NCBI RefSeq assembly: GCF_025263685.1
Contig: NZ_CP092109.1
Location: 1,240,001 to 1,304,000, forward strand
DNA: 64,000 nucleotides
Direction of reading: 5' to 3'
DNA from: Geoalkalibacter halelectricus
GTDB lineage: Bacteria > Desulfobacterota > Desulfuromonadia > Desulfuromonadales > Geoalkalibacteraceae
In this document: positions 55,499 to 64,000 of the stretch, in pieces
Layout of the letters: each line of letters starts with the position of its first letter
Position numbering within the stretch: the first letter of the stretch is position 1
The notes under the pieces: model-generated
Told to the model about the DNA's origin: nothing
Databases searched by the model: none
Seen by the model: the letters and a program-made list of their open reading frames with translations, nothing else
Position numbers and translations under genes: made by a program

Positions 55499-56476
55499 AT
55501 GCCTTTAATCACCTGTCGTGATGCCATCAATCAAGCCCTGCGCGAAGAGATGGAGCGCGATCCCAACGTGCTCATCATGGGTGAGGACGTCGCCCTTTAT
55601 GAAGGATCGTTCAAGGTCACCAAGGGGCTGCTGGCCAAATTCGGCGAGAAGCGGGTCATCGACACGCCCATCTCCGAAGCCGGTTTCACCGGCATGGGCT
55701 GCGGTGCGGCCATGGTCGGCCTGCGGCCCATCGTCGAACTCATGACGGTCAATTTCGGCATCCTCGCCCTGGATCAAATCATGAACAACGTGGCGGTGAT
55801 CCGCTACATGTTCGGCGGCAAGGTCAAGGTGCCCCTCACCATCCGTTCGCCGGGCGGCGCGGGCAACCAGCTTGGCGCCCAGCACAGCCACTCCATCGAA
55901 GCCATGCTCATGCACTGTCCCGGCCTGCGCGTAGTGGTGCCCTCGGTGCCCGCCGATGCCAAGGGGTTGCTCAAGTCGGCGATCCGCTCCGACGATCCGG
56001 TGTTTTTCGTTGAGCACGAAGGGCTCTACGGCGTCAAGGGCGAGGTGCCCGAGGGCGAATACACCATCCCCCTGGGGGTAGCCGACGTCAAGCGCGCGGG
56101 CAAGGATGTGACGCTGATCTGCCTGTCGAAAATGGTCTATGTGTGTCTGGATGCGGCGGAAAAACTGGCCGAGGAGGGCATCGACGCCGAAGTGCTCGAT
56201 CTGCGCGGACTCAACCCCTTGGATGTGCCGGCAATTGTCGATTCGGTCACCAAGACCGGACGCGCCCTCACCGTCGAGGAGTGCTGGCTGACCGGCGGCT
56301 GGGGCGGCGAGATAGCCGCCGTCATCATGGAGCATGCCTTTGACGCACTGGCCGCACCGGTGCTGCGCGTGGCTTCGGCCGATGTGCCCATGCCCTACAA
56401 CAAGGCTCTGGAGCAGGCGGCGATCCCGGATGTCGGGCGGGTGATGGCACGCGTGCGCGAGGTGATGAAATATTAA
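55499..56476 (+). CDS. pdhB: Pyruvate dehydrogenase E1 component, beta subunit
   Basis: The 325-aa product has the transketolase pyrimidine-binding domain (MGEDVALYEGSFKVTKGL, DTPISEAGFTGMGCGAAM) and a C-terminal transketolase domain (EVLDLRGLNPLDVPAIVDS, VEECWLTGGWGGEIAA). It is complementary to the adjacent alpha subunit. AAGGGAG precedes the ATG. Confidence 0.94.
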   Translation: MPLITCRDAINQALREEMERDPNVLIMGEDVALYEGSFKVTKGLLAKFGEKRVIDTPISEAGFTGMGCGAAMVGLRPIVELMTVNFGILALDQIMNNVAVIRYMFGGKVKVPLTIRSPGGAGNQLGAQHSHSIEAMLMHCPGLRVVVPSVPADAKGLLKSAIRSDDPVFFVEHEGLYGVKGEVPEGEYTIPLGVADVKRAGKDVTLICLSKMVYVCLDAAEKLAEEGIDAEVLDLRGLNPLDVPAIVDSVTKTGRALTVEECWLTGGWGGEIAAVIMEHAFDALAAPVLRVASADVPMPYNKALEQAAIPDVGRVMARVREVMKY

Positions 56477-56591
56477 CCCGCCGAATGGTTCGGGACATTT
56501 CTGCCAAGGGCCGCATCAACCCATCCCTGGGGCGGCATGAACGCCCCAAACCATCCGGCTGGATATCCCGTTTTTCATCGAGGAGGATTTC

Positions 56592-57974
56592 ATGTCCCAG
56601 GAAATAAAAATGCCCAAACTCAGCGACACCATGGAAGAGGGAACCGTCCTTGAGTGGCGCATCAAGGAAGGGCAGAAGGTCAAAAAGGGCGACATCATCG
56701 CCGAGGTCGAAACGGACAAAGCCGCCATGGAGATGGAGGCTTTCGATGAAGGCGTGGTGAGCGCCATCAAAGTCAAGGAAGGCGAAACCGTGGCCGTCGG
56801 CACGGTGCTGGCACTCTTCGAAGGCGAAGGCGCCGAGGAAGCCGAGGACGCCGAAAAGGAACAACCCGAACCGAAAAAAACAGACGAAGAACCGTCCACC
56901 AAGTCCACCGAGTCCACCAAGTCCACGAAAGAAAAAGAAGAAAAAGAAGAGAAAGAAGAGAAAGAAGAGAAAGAAGAGAAAGAAGAGAAAGAAGAGAAAG
57001 AAGAGAAAGAAGAGAAAGAAAAGGGGGGCGGCGAGAAAAAGAGCCGCGCCGAACAGACCCCGGAAGAAGACACCGCGAGCCTGAAAAAACGCGTCTGGGA
57101 ACTGGCCGGGGTTTCCGCGCAAGCGCGCGAGCTGGCCGAGTCCAAGAATCTTGATCTCAGCCGGGTGCGCGGCAGCGGGCCGGGCGGGCGTATCGTGAGC
57201 GCCGATGTGGAGGAGTACCTGGCCTCCGGTGAGCGCGGGGAACGTCCTTCCGCCCCGTCGCGGCGCGCGGAGCGCCGCGAGTCCGGCGCTGCGCGCGGCA
57301 AGGGCGGCCCGGATCAGAAATCCGCCAGCCTGCGTAAGACCATCGCGCGCAAGATGACCGAAAGCTGGACCAGCACCCCGCATTTCTATGTGAGGGTGGT
57401 GGTGGATATGTCCGATGTCATGCGCTTTCACCGGCAGCTCGAACTTTCCGTCAACGATTTCATCCTCGCTGCCGCAGTGCGTGCCCTGGGTGAGCATCCC
57501 GAGGTCAACGCACGCTGGCAGGACGATGGCGTCAAACGCCTGGAGAAGATCAATCTCTCCTTGGCCGTGGCCGTCGACAAAGGGCTCTACAGCCCGGTGA
57601 TTCACGACTGCGCGCGTTTGTCCCTGCGTCAGATCGGCGCCAAAGCCCGCGAGCTGGCGCGCAGGGCCAAAGACGGCAAACTCTCTCAGGAGGATTTGAG
57701 CGAGGGCACCTTCACCGTCTCCAATATGGGCATGCTCGGCGTGGAGTCCTTCACCGCCATCATCACCGCACCCCAGGCGGCCGCTTTGGCGGTGGGAGCG
57801 GTGACGGACGAGGTGGTCGCTGACGCGCAAGGTGGAATTCAAGTCGTGCCGCGCCTGCGCCTGACCCTCTCCGCCGATCACCGGGTGCTCGACGGCGCCG
57901 ATGCCGCAGCCTTCCTCGATACCCTCAAGGGGTATCTGGAAGCGCCGGTGCGGTTGCTGGAGCAGGCGGATTGA
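56592..57974 (+). CDS. pdhC: Pyruvate dehydrogenase E2 (dihydrolipoamide acetyltransferase)
   Basis: The 460-aa product has one lipoyl domain with the acceptor Lys43 in [12 protein letters not shown] hinge follows (about residues 85-155) made largely of Glu-Lys-Glu repeats encoded by tandem 9-bp GAGAAAGAA units. Next comes the E3/E1-binding domain ([19 protein letters not shown]) and the catalytic domain with [15 protein letters not shown]. It transfers the acetyl group to CoA. Most E2 hinges are Ala/Pro-rich, so this highly charged repeat is unusual. No E3 gene is in the window. Confidence 0.93.
   Translation: MSQEIKMPKLSDTMEEGTVLEWRIKEGQKVKKGDIIAEVETDKAAMEMEAFDEGVVSAIKVKEGETVAVGTVLALFEGEGAEEAEDAEKEQPEPKKTDEEPSTKSTESTKSTKEKEEKEEKEEKEEKEEKEEKEEKEEKEEKEKGGGEKKSRAEQTPEEDTASLKKRVWELAGVSAQARELAESKNLDLSRVRGSGPGGRIVSADVEEYLASGERGERPSAPSRRAERRESGAARGKGGPDQKSASLRKTIARKMTESWTSTPHFYVRVVVDMSDVMRFHRQLELSVNDFILAAAVRALGEHPEVNARWQDDGVKRLEKINLSLAVAVDKGLYSPVIHDCARLSLRQIGAKARELARRAKDGKLSQEDLSEGTFTVSNMGMLGVESFTAIITAPQAAALAVGAVTDEVVADAQGGIQVVPRLRLTLSADHRVLDGADAAAFLDTLKGYLEAPVRLLEQAD
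56930..57018 (+). repeat. In-frame 9-bp tandem repeat coding the E2 hinge
   Basis: About ten consecutive GAGAAAGAA-like units encode Glu-Lys-Glu steps within pdhC. The purity of the array suggests recent slippage and possible length variation among strains. Confidence 0.85.
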
Positions 57975-57987
57975 AAATTTGCGTTTC

Positions 57988-58034
57988 GTAGGGGCGGACT
58001 GCGTCCGCCCGGGCGCACATCGGTGCGCCCCTAC
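57988..58034. repeat. Two-hairpin GGGGCG dispersed repeat
   Basis: It has the same 47-bp arrangement as 13272-13318: GTAGGGGCGGA/TCCGCCC hairpin followed by GGGCGCAC/GTGCGCCCCTAC hairpin. It fills the gap between pdhC and the LonB-like gene. Confidence 0.8.
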
Positions 58035-58059
58035 CCCCACATGGAAATGGAATCTGCCT

Positions 58060-60474
58060 ATGTCTGTTGATCGTTTACGACTCGATGCCGGCGCATTGAC
58101 CTGGCATTGCGACCCCAATCAGTTCGAATTTGAAACCACCCGCGATCTGCCCCCCCTCGAAGGCACCATCGGCCAGGATCGGGCCATGACCGCCATTGAA
58201 TTCGGCCTGGGCATCAAGGACAGCGGCTTCAACATCTTCATTCTTGGCGAACCGGGCACCGGACGTTCCTCAAGCATCAAGAAAATTCTCAACGCGCGCG
58301 CCAAAGACCGCGAAGTGCCCGACGATTGGTGCTACGTGCACGATTTCGATGACGGCACCCGCCCCGACTTCATCCGCCTGCCCCCTGGCCAGGGCGCGGA
58401 ATTCAAAAAGGATGTGGATCGCCTCGTCGAGCGTCTCACCGAGGAAATTCCCAAGCTCTTCGAGAGCAAGGAATACGAGGAGCAGAAAAGCAAGATTGCC
58501 GCCGAGCACCAGGAGAAACACAAGGCGCTGTTCCAGCAACTGGAGAAAGAGGCCGAGGAAAAAGGTTTTACCCTGCAGCGCACGGTGAGCGGTCTGGTGT
58601 TGGTGCCGGTGCGCGACGGCCATCCACTGTCCCAGGAAGAATACGAAAACCTCTCCGACGCGGACAAAGCCGACCTGGACGAGCGGGGCGGCAAGTTGCA
58701 GGATCATCTCAATGACGTGCTGCGGGATGTGCGCCGCATCGAGGAAGACGCCCGCGAGGCCACCGCCGAGATGGAGAAGGAAGTGGTCAGCTATGCCATG
58801 AAGCACCTCTTCGAGGAACTGGAAATTAAATATTCCGAGGTGCCGAGAATTCTGACCCACTTCGACAACTGCAAGGAGGACATCCTCTCCCGCATCGAGG
58901 AATTGCGCCCGAGCAAGGGTCCGCAGATCGCCCTGCCGGGCATGAAAATACCGCAGCAGGAACCCTCTTTCGACCGCTACCTGGTCAATCTGTTCATCGA
59001 CAATCATGAGTTGGAAGGGGCCCCGGTTGTTTATGAGGCCAACCCCACCTATTTCAACCTGTTCGGCCGTATCGAGCATGTGATTCAAATGGGCAACGCT
59101 ACCACGAATTACATGATGATTAAGCCCGGCGCCCTGCATCGCGCCAACGGCGGCTACCTGATTCTCGACTGCCGCGAGGTGCTGATCAATCTCTTCTCCT
59201 ACGAGGCCCTCAAGCGCTGCATTCGCAACAAGGAAGTCAAGATCGAGGACATGACCGAACAGTTCCGATTTCTGGCCACGGTCACCCTCAAGCCCAAGCC
59301 GATTCCGCTGGATTGCAAGATCATCATGATCGGCACGCCGCTGCTTTATTACCTGCTGTTTCAGTACGATCCGGATTTTAGGAAGTATTTCAAGGTCAAG
59401 GCCGACTTCGACCGCATGATGAAGAACACCTGGGAGAACGCCCAGCAGTACGCCCTGTTCATCGGCGCCAAGTGCCGCGACGAGGATTTGCTGCATTTCG
59501 ATCCCACGGGGGTGGCACGCACCGTTGAGCACTCGGCGCGCCTGACCGAGGACCAGGGGCGGTTTTCATCGTGCTTTCTGGAAATCGCCAACCTGATCCG
59601 CGAGGCCTCCTTTTACGCCGAGCGCGACGGGCGCGACCGGGTTTCGGCCAGTCATGTGGACCTGGCCATCGAGGCGCGCACCTATCGCTGCAACAAGGTT
59701 GAGGAGAAGATACAGGAGTACATCGAGGACGGCACCCTGCTGGTGGATACCGAAGGGGCGGTGGTGGGGCAGATCAACGGTCTGACCGTCTATCTGCTGG
59801 GCGATTACAATTTCGGCAAACCGGTGCGGCTGACGGTGCGCACCTATTTGGGCAAAGGCGGCATGGTCAACATCGAGCGTGAGGTCAAGCTGAGCGGGCC
59901 AATCCACGACAAGGGCGTGCTGATTTTCTCGGGCTTTTTCGGCGAGCGCTTCGCCCAGGACAAACCCCTGGCCCTGGCCGCCTCCATCTGTTTCGAACAG
60001 TCTTACTCAGGGGTGGAGGGCGACAGCGCCTCCTGCGCCGAACTCTATGCTCTGCTCTCCTCCCTCGCGGAGGTGCCGATCAAGCAGGGTATCGCCGTGA
60101 CCGGTTCGGTCAATCAGCGCGGCCAGGTGCAGTCCATCGGTGGAGTCAATGAGAAGATTGAGGGCTTTTACGCCGTGTGCAAGGCCAAGGGACTAAATGG
60201 TGAGCAGGGGGTGATCATCCCCGAGGGGAATCGCAAAAACCTCATGCTGAGCAAGGAGGTGCGCGAAGCCGTGGAGCAGGGCCGTTTCCACATCTGGGCG
60301 GTAACCAGCGTGGACGAGGGCATTGAAATTCTTACCGGCCTGCCCGCCGGTGAGCGCGATGCCGAGGGTCGCTGGCCGGAAGGCAGCATCAATCACAAGG
60401 TCGACCAGCGTCTGTTCAAGATGGCCGAGACGGTGCGCCGGTTCGGCAAGAGTGAGGAGAAAAACGAGAAATAA
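58060..60474 (+). CDS. LonB-like ATP-dependent protease (AAA_32 family)
   Basis: The 804-aa product has an N-terminal AAA_32 region with P-loop GEPGTGRS (63-70), in which Arg replaces the usual Lys, as is common in this family. A long helical insertion follows (about residues 120-260), then the AAA+ core with GGYLILDCREVL as Walker B. The C-terminal Lon protease domain carries Ser656 in EGDSASCAE and Lys699 in VNEKIEGF. It probably degrades misfolded or regulatory proteins. No strong ribosome site precedes the ATG. Confidence 0.88.
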   Translation: MSVDRLRLDAGALTWHCDPNQFEFETTRDLPPLEGTIGQDRAMTAIEFGLGIKDSGFNIFILGEPGTGRSSSIKKILNARAKDREVPDDWCYVHDFDDGTRPDFIRLPPGQGAEFKKDVDRLVERLTEEIPKLFESKEYEEQKSKIAAEHQEKHKALFQQLEKEAEEKGFTLQRTVSGLVLVPVRDGHPLSQEEYENLSDADKADLDERGGKLQDHLNDVLRDVRRIEEDAREATAEMEKEVVSYAMKHLFEELEIKYSEVPRILTHFDNCKEDILSRIEELRPSKGPQIALPGMKIPQQEPSFDRYLVNLFIDNHELEGAPVVYEANPTYFNLFGRIEHVIQMGNATTNYMMIKPGALHRANGGYLILDCREVLINLFSYEALKRCIRNKEVKIEDMTEQFRFLATVTLKPKPIPLDCKIIMIGTPLLYYLLFQYDPDFRKYFKVKADFDRMMKNTWENAQQYALFIGAKCRDEDLLHFDPTGVARTVEHSARLTEDQGRFSSCFLEIANLIREASFYAERDGRDRVSASHVDLAIEARTYRCNKVEEKIQEYIEDGTLLVDTEGAVVGQINGLTVYLLGDYNFGKPVRLTVRTYLGKGGMVNIEREVKLSGPIHDKGVLIFSGFFGERFAQDKPLALAASICFEQSYSGVEGDSASCAELYALLSSLAEVPIKQGIAVTGSVNQRGQVQSIGGVNEKIEGFYAVCKAKGLNGEQGVIIPEGNRKNLMLSKEVREAVEQGRFHIWAVTSVDEGIEILTGLPAGERDAEGRWPEGSINHKVDQRLFKMAETVRRFGKSEEKNEK

Positions 60475-60498
60475 CGGCGCGGCGCGCCGTTATTTCTC
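60466..60498. terminator. Bidirectional terminator between convergent genes
   Basis: GAGAAATAACGGCGCG and its perfect complement form a 33-bp palindrome spanning the stop codons of both flanking genes. Confidence 0.8.
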
Positions 60499-63400
60499 AT
60501 TCAATCCGGGCCGCCGGCGGGTTCGCGGAGGGCTCAGCGGTCAGTTGCCCCAGGGTCAGGGTGCGCAGGGTCTGGTTGTCGAGCAGCAGGTGCTGGGTGC
60601 GCAGGCCTTTTTGCAGCACATCGATCCGCTCCAGGGGCTCGCCGCTGAGGCGTGCCAGCTCCGGCGCGGACAGAGCCATGAGTTCGCCAACGGTGTACTC
60701 GGCGAGGTTGGGGAAATTCAGGCATTGGCCGGCGCCCTCGAGCAGCAGCTCGGCCGCGGCTTTGATTTCGAGCAGGCGCGCCGATGGGATACCCTCGATC
60801 GCTGTGGCGGCAGGCAGGACCGCCAGCTCGCCGATGGTGTTGATCTGGTGGCGTGCGAGACGTTGGGCATAGGCAGGGCCAACCCCGGAGATATGGATGA
60901 CCGGTTGTTGGGCCAAGGCCGGGCGCGCGCTGATTGCGAGATGCCGAGCGCTGTACGCTGCGATGGTTTGGGCTGAGGGTTCGGGCGCCGCGGCGGCTTG
61001 TGGCAGATCGTAGGCGACTTTGAGATCGCGCACCTTGAGTCGGCCGGGTGCCTCGCCCAGAAAAGTCAGAGGCGTGGCGAGGGTTTGAATCTTCTCCAGG
61101 CGCAAGGTTCGAATCCGCAGGTCCTGCAGGTCCTGCGGGTGCACCAGGCGCACCTCGAGGCTTTGCGCTCCGGCCGGCGTGCCGCCCTGCCAGGCATGAC
61201 CGGGGAAGCCCTTTTCATCCAGGGGCAAAATTATCCTTGCCACGGACGTGCCATCTTCGGCCAACCAGGATAATTCCACCCGTGATCTGGAGGTCGGGGG
61301 CACATCCTCACCCTGGGGTGTTCCGCCTGCCACTTCAACCCGCAGGTGAAACTCGCCCTGGGGCGCGACCTCGGTTTTCTGCACCAAAACCGCCGGCTCC
61401 GGTCCCGCGCCCCGCAACACCAGACTACCGTCCGCTTCCCGATCGATCCAGCCACTTTCCAGAGTCCATCCTGCAGGGATCGCCGCGGTTCCCTCGCCGA
61501 TCCAGCGGCTGAAATCGCCGTTGGCGAGGGTTTCAAAACTCGGACGCAATGAAAATTCATCGACCAGCACGGCATAATGATCGGCCGCCTCGTGAATCAG
61601 GCGCAAATCCCCCCTCACGGCCATTTCGGGCGGGGTGATTTGTGCCTCGGCCAAGGATGTGCTCCATGGCGACTCCGCCTCCTTGTCCAGCGTCAGGCGC
61701 TCTGTCGTGAGACCCAAGGAATTTCCATCCTCGTCGAACCATTCCACCTCCCAGCGCGGTGCTTCCAGCGCCTGAGGCGAGCAGGGCGCGCAGCCTTGGG
61801 GCGAGCAGGGCGAGCAATCGGTGGCGGGGGCGGCTTCGAAGATTCCATAGCGCAGGCGCAGTTGATAGGCGACGTCCGGCAACACGGCAAATTCTTGACT
61901 GAGCCGGGCCTGGCCGTTCGGCGCCGAACTGATGTCGCCCTCGGCACGGCAAGCGGGACGCCAAATTGGTTCCTCCACCACGGAAATCGCCGTGGTCATG
62001 AGGGCATTCAGGTGCGGGACGCGCAGTCCGCCCGTCACGAGACCTGGTCCCGCCAGGAGCAGGCTGATTGATGCTGCGTCCATGTCGTCCGAAGAGCCCG
62101 GCAGGCGAACGCGATGGCTGTTCGCGGCGTTGCCCTGCCAGCAATCCGGTAGGCCCTGTCCGCACCAGGGGTGAAGGCACAGGCTGCCGCCGCTGGGAGA
62201 TTGCAGGTGCAAGACGCGTTGCGCTCCCGTGGGGCCTTCGCCTAAATATGCGACGGTTTGGCCCATGGCGCGGTTGAACGCCTGCACCACCTCCTCGGCC
62301 TGGGTGCGACGCGGGTCGCTACCGGCGCAGTCGATAAGCACGGGTGGTTCCTCGTCCAGCGATAGGCGGATGAAGCGTTCATGGCTCAGGTTGATGCCGC
62401 GCGACAAATCCACGTTTCCATACAAGGGATAGCCGGCATAGGCACAGGCCTGATCTACCCCGAACAGCCGCCGGGTGGCGTCCTGGGGGGCTGGGAGGGA
62501 GAAATCCGTGTTGCACAGGGGCGGTTGATCCGGGGCAGGGCCGGACACCTCGGGTTGATCGAGGTATTCGCGCAATTTTCCGGCGAAATCAAAGGAAAAT
62601 TCGATTTTACCCGCAGGCGCGTATTCGTCGAGGCGCCGACGCACGGCGGTCGCTCCCGCGCCGATCTGCAACTGCACCGGCAGGCTGAAGCGTTGCGGCA
62701 GATGGCGCAGGCGAAACTGGGCGGCCAGGGGCGGTGTCAACCCCGTGGCACTTGCCGCGCGCCAGGAAAGACCGCCGTCGCGCGAGCATTGCAGGGTGAT
62801 CCGGCTCTCATCGCCTTGTTCCACGCTCCAGAAAGCGTCGCCGTCGCGACTCTGCACCACCAGCCAGTAGCGCGTTCCCGGCAGCAGACGCAAGGGGTCG
62901 GGCAGAGCGGCGCTGCCCCAGACGCTGCCGTCGGGCAACTGTTTGCCGACGCTGATCTCGGCACTGCGAAGAATCTCACCGGAGGGTTTTCCGTCGGCAT
63001 CGCTCATCAGACTCAGGTGCATGCCGGCCAGGCCCGGTTGAGTGTTGGCCAGGGGCAAATCCACCGCCTGCACCTCGATCTCATTGCTCGGAATGAAGGC
63101 CTGGGCCAGAGTGCAGCGGGGTGAGAGGGTGAAGGCACCGATTGCGGGCATGGCGCCCGCTTCGCCCAGGGCCAGGCGGCTGGGGTCGAAGGTGCCGCGA
63201 ATCGCCGCGCCGCTGCGTCCCTCCACGGGAACCGCACCGCGCGGCAGGCGAACGGTCAGCAAGCCTTCCTCGCTGCCCGGCAGGGTGCTGAAGTCGTAGG
63301 GCAGGTCGACTTCTTCGAGGTGCGGCGGCAGGATCGGCTGCTCGATGATGTAGTCGATGCGCAGGCTCACCTCCAGCCGGGCCAGGGTGTCCGAATGCAC

Positions 63401-64000
63401 CACCAGGGGAATGCGGTAAAAGCCGTCCTTGGTCTCGGCGCTGGTCAGGAAAAAATTGAGCACCTCGGCGAAATCAGGCGAAGTTTCCCCTTGGGACAAT
63501 TCGCCGAGGCGCACCCAGAAGGGGGCCATCTCGCCGAGGCGGACCTGCAGGTTGGTCGGTACGGAGCCTATGCTCACCGAATCCAGATCGAAGCTGCGAC
63601 CTTCCGGGCGATGCAATTTGAAGCGGCTGACGGTGAGGGCGGGCAGCGGACGTGGATTGGGCTGACCAAAATCGACCGACCAGGCAGCGGCGGTGGAATT
63701 GAAGGTGCCGTCCCCGGCAACCGTCACGTATGCCCCTCCCATATCGACCTGCAGGGAAGCGGTTCCCGTGGCTCCCGGCCGGGCGGTCACCGTCGCCAGG
63801 GTGCGACGGGCCCGAAAATCGATCTCGAGATCGTTTGCGGAGAGGGTTTTCACCGCTCCCAGCTCCCCCTGGCTGTTGCTGAAGGAGATCGTCTCCTGCT
63901 GCGCACCGGGTGGAGGAGTCAGCGTCACCACCGCCCGCGTCGCCACCGCCCCGATGGGCAGGGTGCGCAGCCACAGGGTCAGGTCTCCTTCGAAGCGCTC
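60497..64000 (-). CDS. Large modular protein of unknown function (5' end outside window)
   Basis: At least 1167 residues; the frame is open to the window edge, so the N-terminus is missing. The chain appears beta-rich, with several carbohydrate-binding-like or jelly-roll-like stretches (for example TLANGDFSRWIGEGTAAIPAGW and GMHLSLMSDADGKPSG). A small Cys-Pro segment (DCSPCSPQGCAPCSPQ) lies in the middle. Near the C-terminus is a helix-hairpin-helix-like unit (HISGVGPAYAQRLARH), followed by EYTVGELMALS-type helical repeats. No catalytic motif or phage marker was identified. It could be a structural, adhesive or injection-system protein. Confidence 0.55.
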   Translation of the reverse strand, partial: ERFEGDLTLWLRTLPIGAVATRAVVTLTPPPGAQQETISFSNSQGELGAVKTLSANDLEIDFRARRTLATVTARPGATGTASLQVDMGGAYVTVAGDGTFNSTAAAWSVDFGQPNPRPLPALTVSRFKLHRPEGRSFDLDSVSIGSVPTNLQVRLGEMAPFWVRLGELSQGETSPDFAEVLNFFLTSAETKDGFYRIPLVVHSDTLARLEVSLRIDYIIEQPILPPHLEEVDLPYDFSTLPGSEEGLLTVRLPRGAVPVEGRSGAAIRGTFDPSRLALGEAGAMPAIGAFTLSPRCTLAQAFIPSNEIEVQAVDLPLANTQPGLAGMHLSLMSDADGKPSGEILRSAEISVGKQLPDGSVWGSAALPDPLRLLPGTRYWLVVQSRDGDAFWSVEQGDESRITLQCSRDGGLSWRAASATGLTPPLAAQFRLRHLPQRFSLPVQLQIGAGATAVRRRLDEYAPAGKIEFSFDFAGKLREYLDQPEVSGPAPDQPPLCNTDFSLPAPQDATRRLFGVDQACAYAGYPLYGNVDLSRGINLSHERFIRLSLDEEPPVLIDCAGSDPRRTQAEEVVQAFNRAMGQTVAYLGEGPTGAQRVLHLQSPSGGSLCLHPWCGQGLPDCWQGNAANSHRVRLPGSSDDMDAASISLLLAGPGLVTGGLRVPHLNALMTTAISVVEEPIWRPACRAEGDISSAPNGQARLSQEFAVLPDVAYQLRLRYGIFEAAPATDCSPCSPQGCAPCSPQALEAPRWEVEWFDEDGNSLGLTTERLTLDKEAESPWSTSLAEAQITPPEMAVRGDLRLIHEAADHYAVLVDEFSLRPSFETLANGDFSRWIGEGTAAIPAGWTLESGWIDREADGSLVLRGAGPEPAVLVQKTEVAPQGEFHLRVEVAGGTPQGEDVPPTSRSRVELSWLAEDGTSVARIILPLDEKGFPGHAWQGGTPAGAQSLEVRLVHPQDLQDLRIRTLRLEKIQTLATPLTFLGEAPGRLKVRDLKVAYDLPQAAAAPEPSAQTIAAYSARHLAISARPALAQQPVIHISGVGPAYAQRLARHQINTIGELAVLPAATAIEGIPSARLLEIKAAAELLLEGAGQCLNFPNLAEYTVGELMALSAPELARLSGEPLERIDVLQKGLRTQHLLLDNQTLRTLTLGQLTAEPSANPPAARIE

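Noticed and set aside
56325-58118. Open frame of nearly 600 codons antisense to pdhB and pdhC
   Set aside because: Produced by high GC and the repeat array; it contains a long Phe/Leu run that is only the reverse of the Glu-Lys hinge.

Overview
The window is a 62-64 % GC chromosomal segment from a Gram-negative anaerobe or facultative anaerobe. It most resembles the Desulfuromonadales (Geobacter, Geoalkalibacter or Desulfuromonas type). That placement rests on a multiheme c-type cytochrome, a MauG/CCP-like cytochrome, a small low-spin-type siroheme sulfite reductase, a Geobacter-style citramalate synthase, an OFA-family carboxylate transporter, an aldehyde:ferredoxin oxidoreductase homologue, and an AhbD-like radical SAM enzyme beside hemE, hemH and hemG. 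It was inferred from gene content and not from a phylogenetic marker. No rRNA, tRNA, CRISPR array, prophage or intact transposase was seen.

Layout. 0-11 kb: end of priA, glutamate dehydrogenase with a possible sigma-54 promoter, a KaiC-like/PPDK-like protein, mltA, a quinone oxidoreductase, a lone receiver, the small sulfite reductase, and a two-component pair. 11-20 kb: nitronate monooxygenase-like protein, then a heme block (AhbD-like, hemE, hemH, later hemG) interrupted by cbpA and a PA2779/PA2778/TPR cluster. 19.7-24.5 kb: def, a GcvR-like ACT protein, a secreted octaheme cytochrome, slyX, a rhodanese and a MauE/DoxX-like membrane protein. 24.5-27.9 kb: a compact EF-P block (epmB, epmA, efp, and an EfpL/YeiP paralogue) that appears to encode both a lysylated EF-P and an arginine-tip paralogue. 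28-36.7 kb: MauG/CCP-like cytochrome, OFA transporter, class II photolyase, ion transporter, CorA, DUF523-DUF1722.

36.7-37.4 kb is an abnormal G/C-homopolymer region containing a 129-bp tandem duplication. It looks partly like corrupted consensus sequence. 37.4-46.5 kb: cimA, a helix-hairpin-helix protein, a zinc-ribbon microprotein, an SGNH hydrolase followed by a candidate selenocysteine-containing DUF6132-like membrane microprotein, an outer-membrane barrel, a PHP protein, archaeal-type phosphoglycerate mutase, a nucleotidyltransferase and several small proteins. 46.6-54 kb: AOR homologue with a P460-type cytochrome, LysE exporter, a chelatase-type ATPase and VWA protein apparently joined by a -1 shift at an A9 run, and a FadB-like enzyme. 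54-60.5 kb: an IS630-type MITE directly upstream of a pyruvate dehydrogenase operon (E1 alpha, E1 beta, E2), then a LonB-like protease. The window closes inside a large modular protein of unknown function.

The most interesting items are the in-frame TGA aligned with a conserved cysteine in the DUF6132-like gene, the A9 frameshift between chelatase subunits, the MITE abutting the pdh promoter, a pair of structured repeats in two leaders, and a Cys-rich reading frame that runs without a stop into the OFA transporter.
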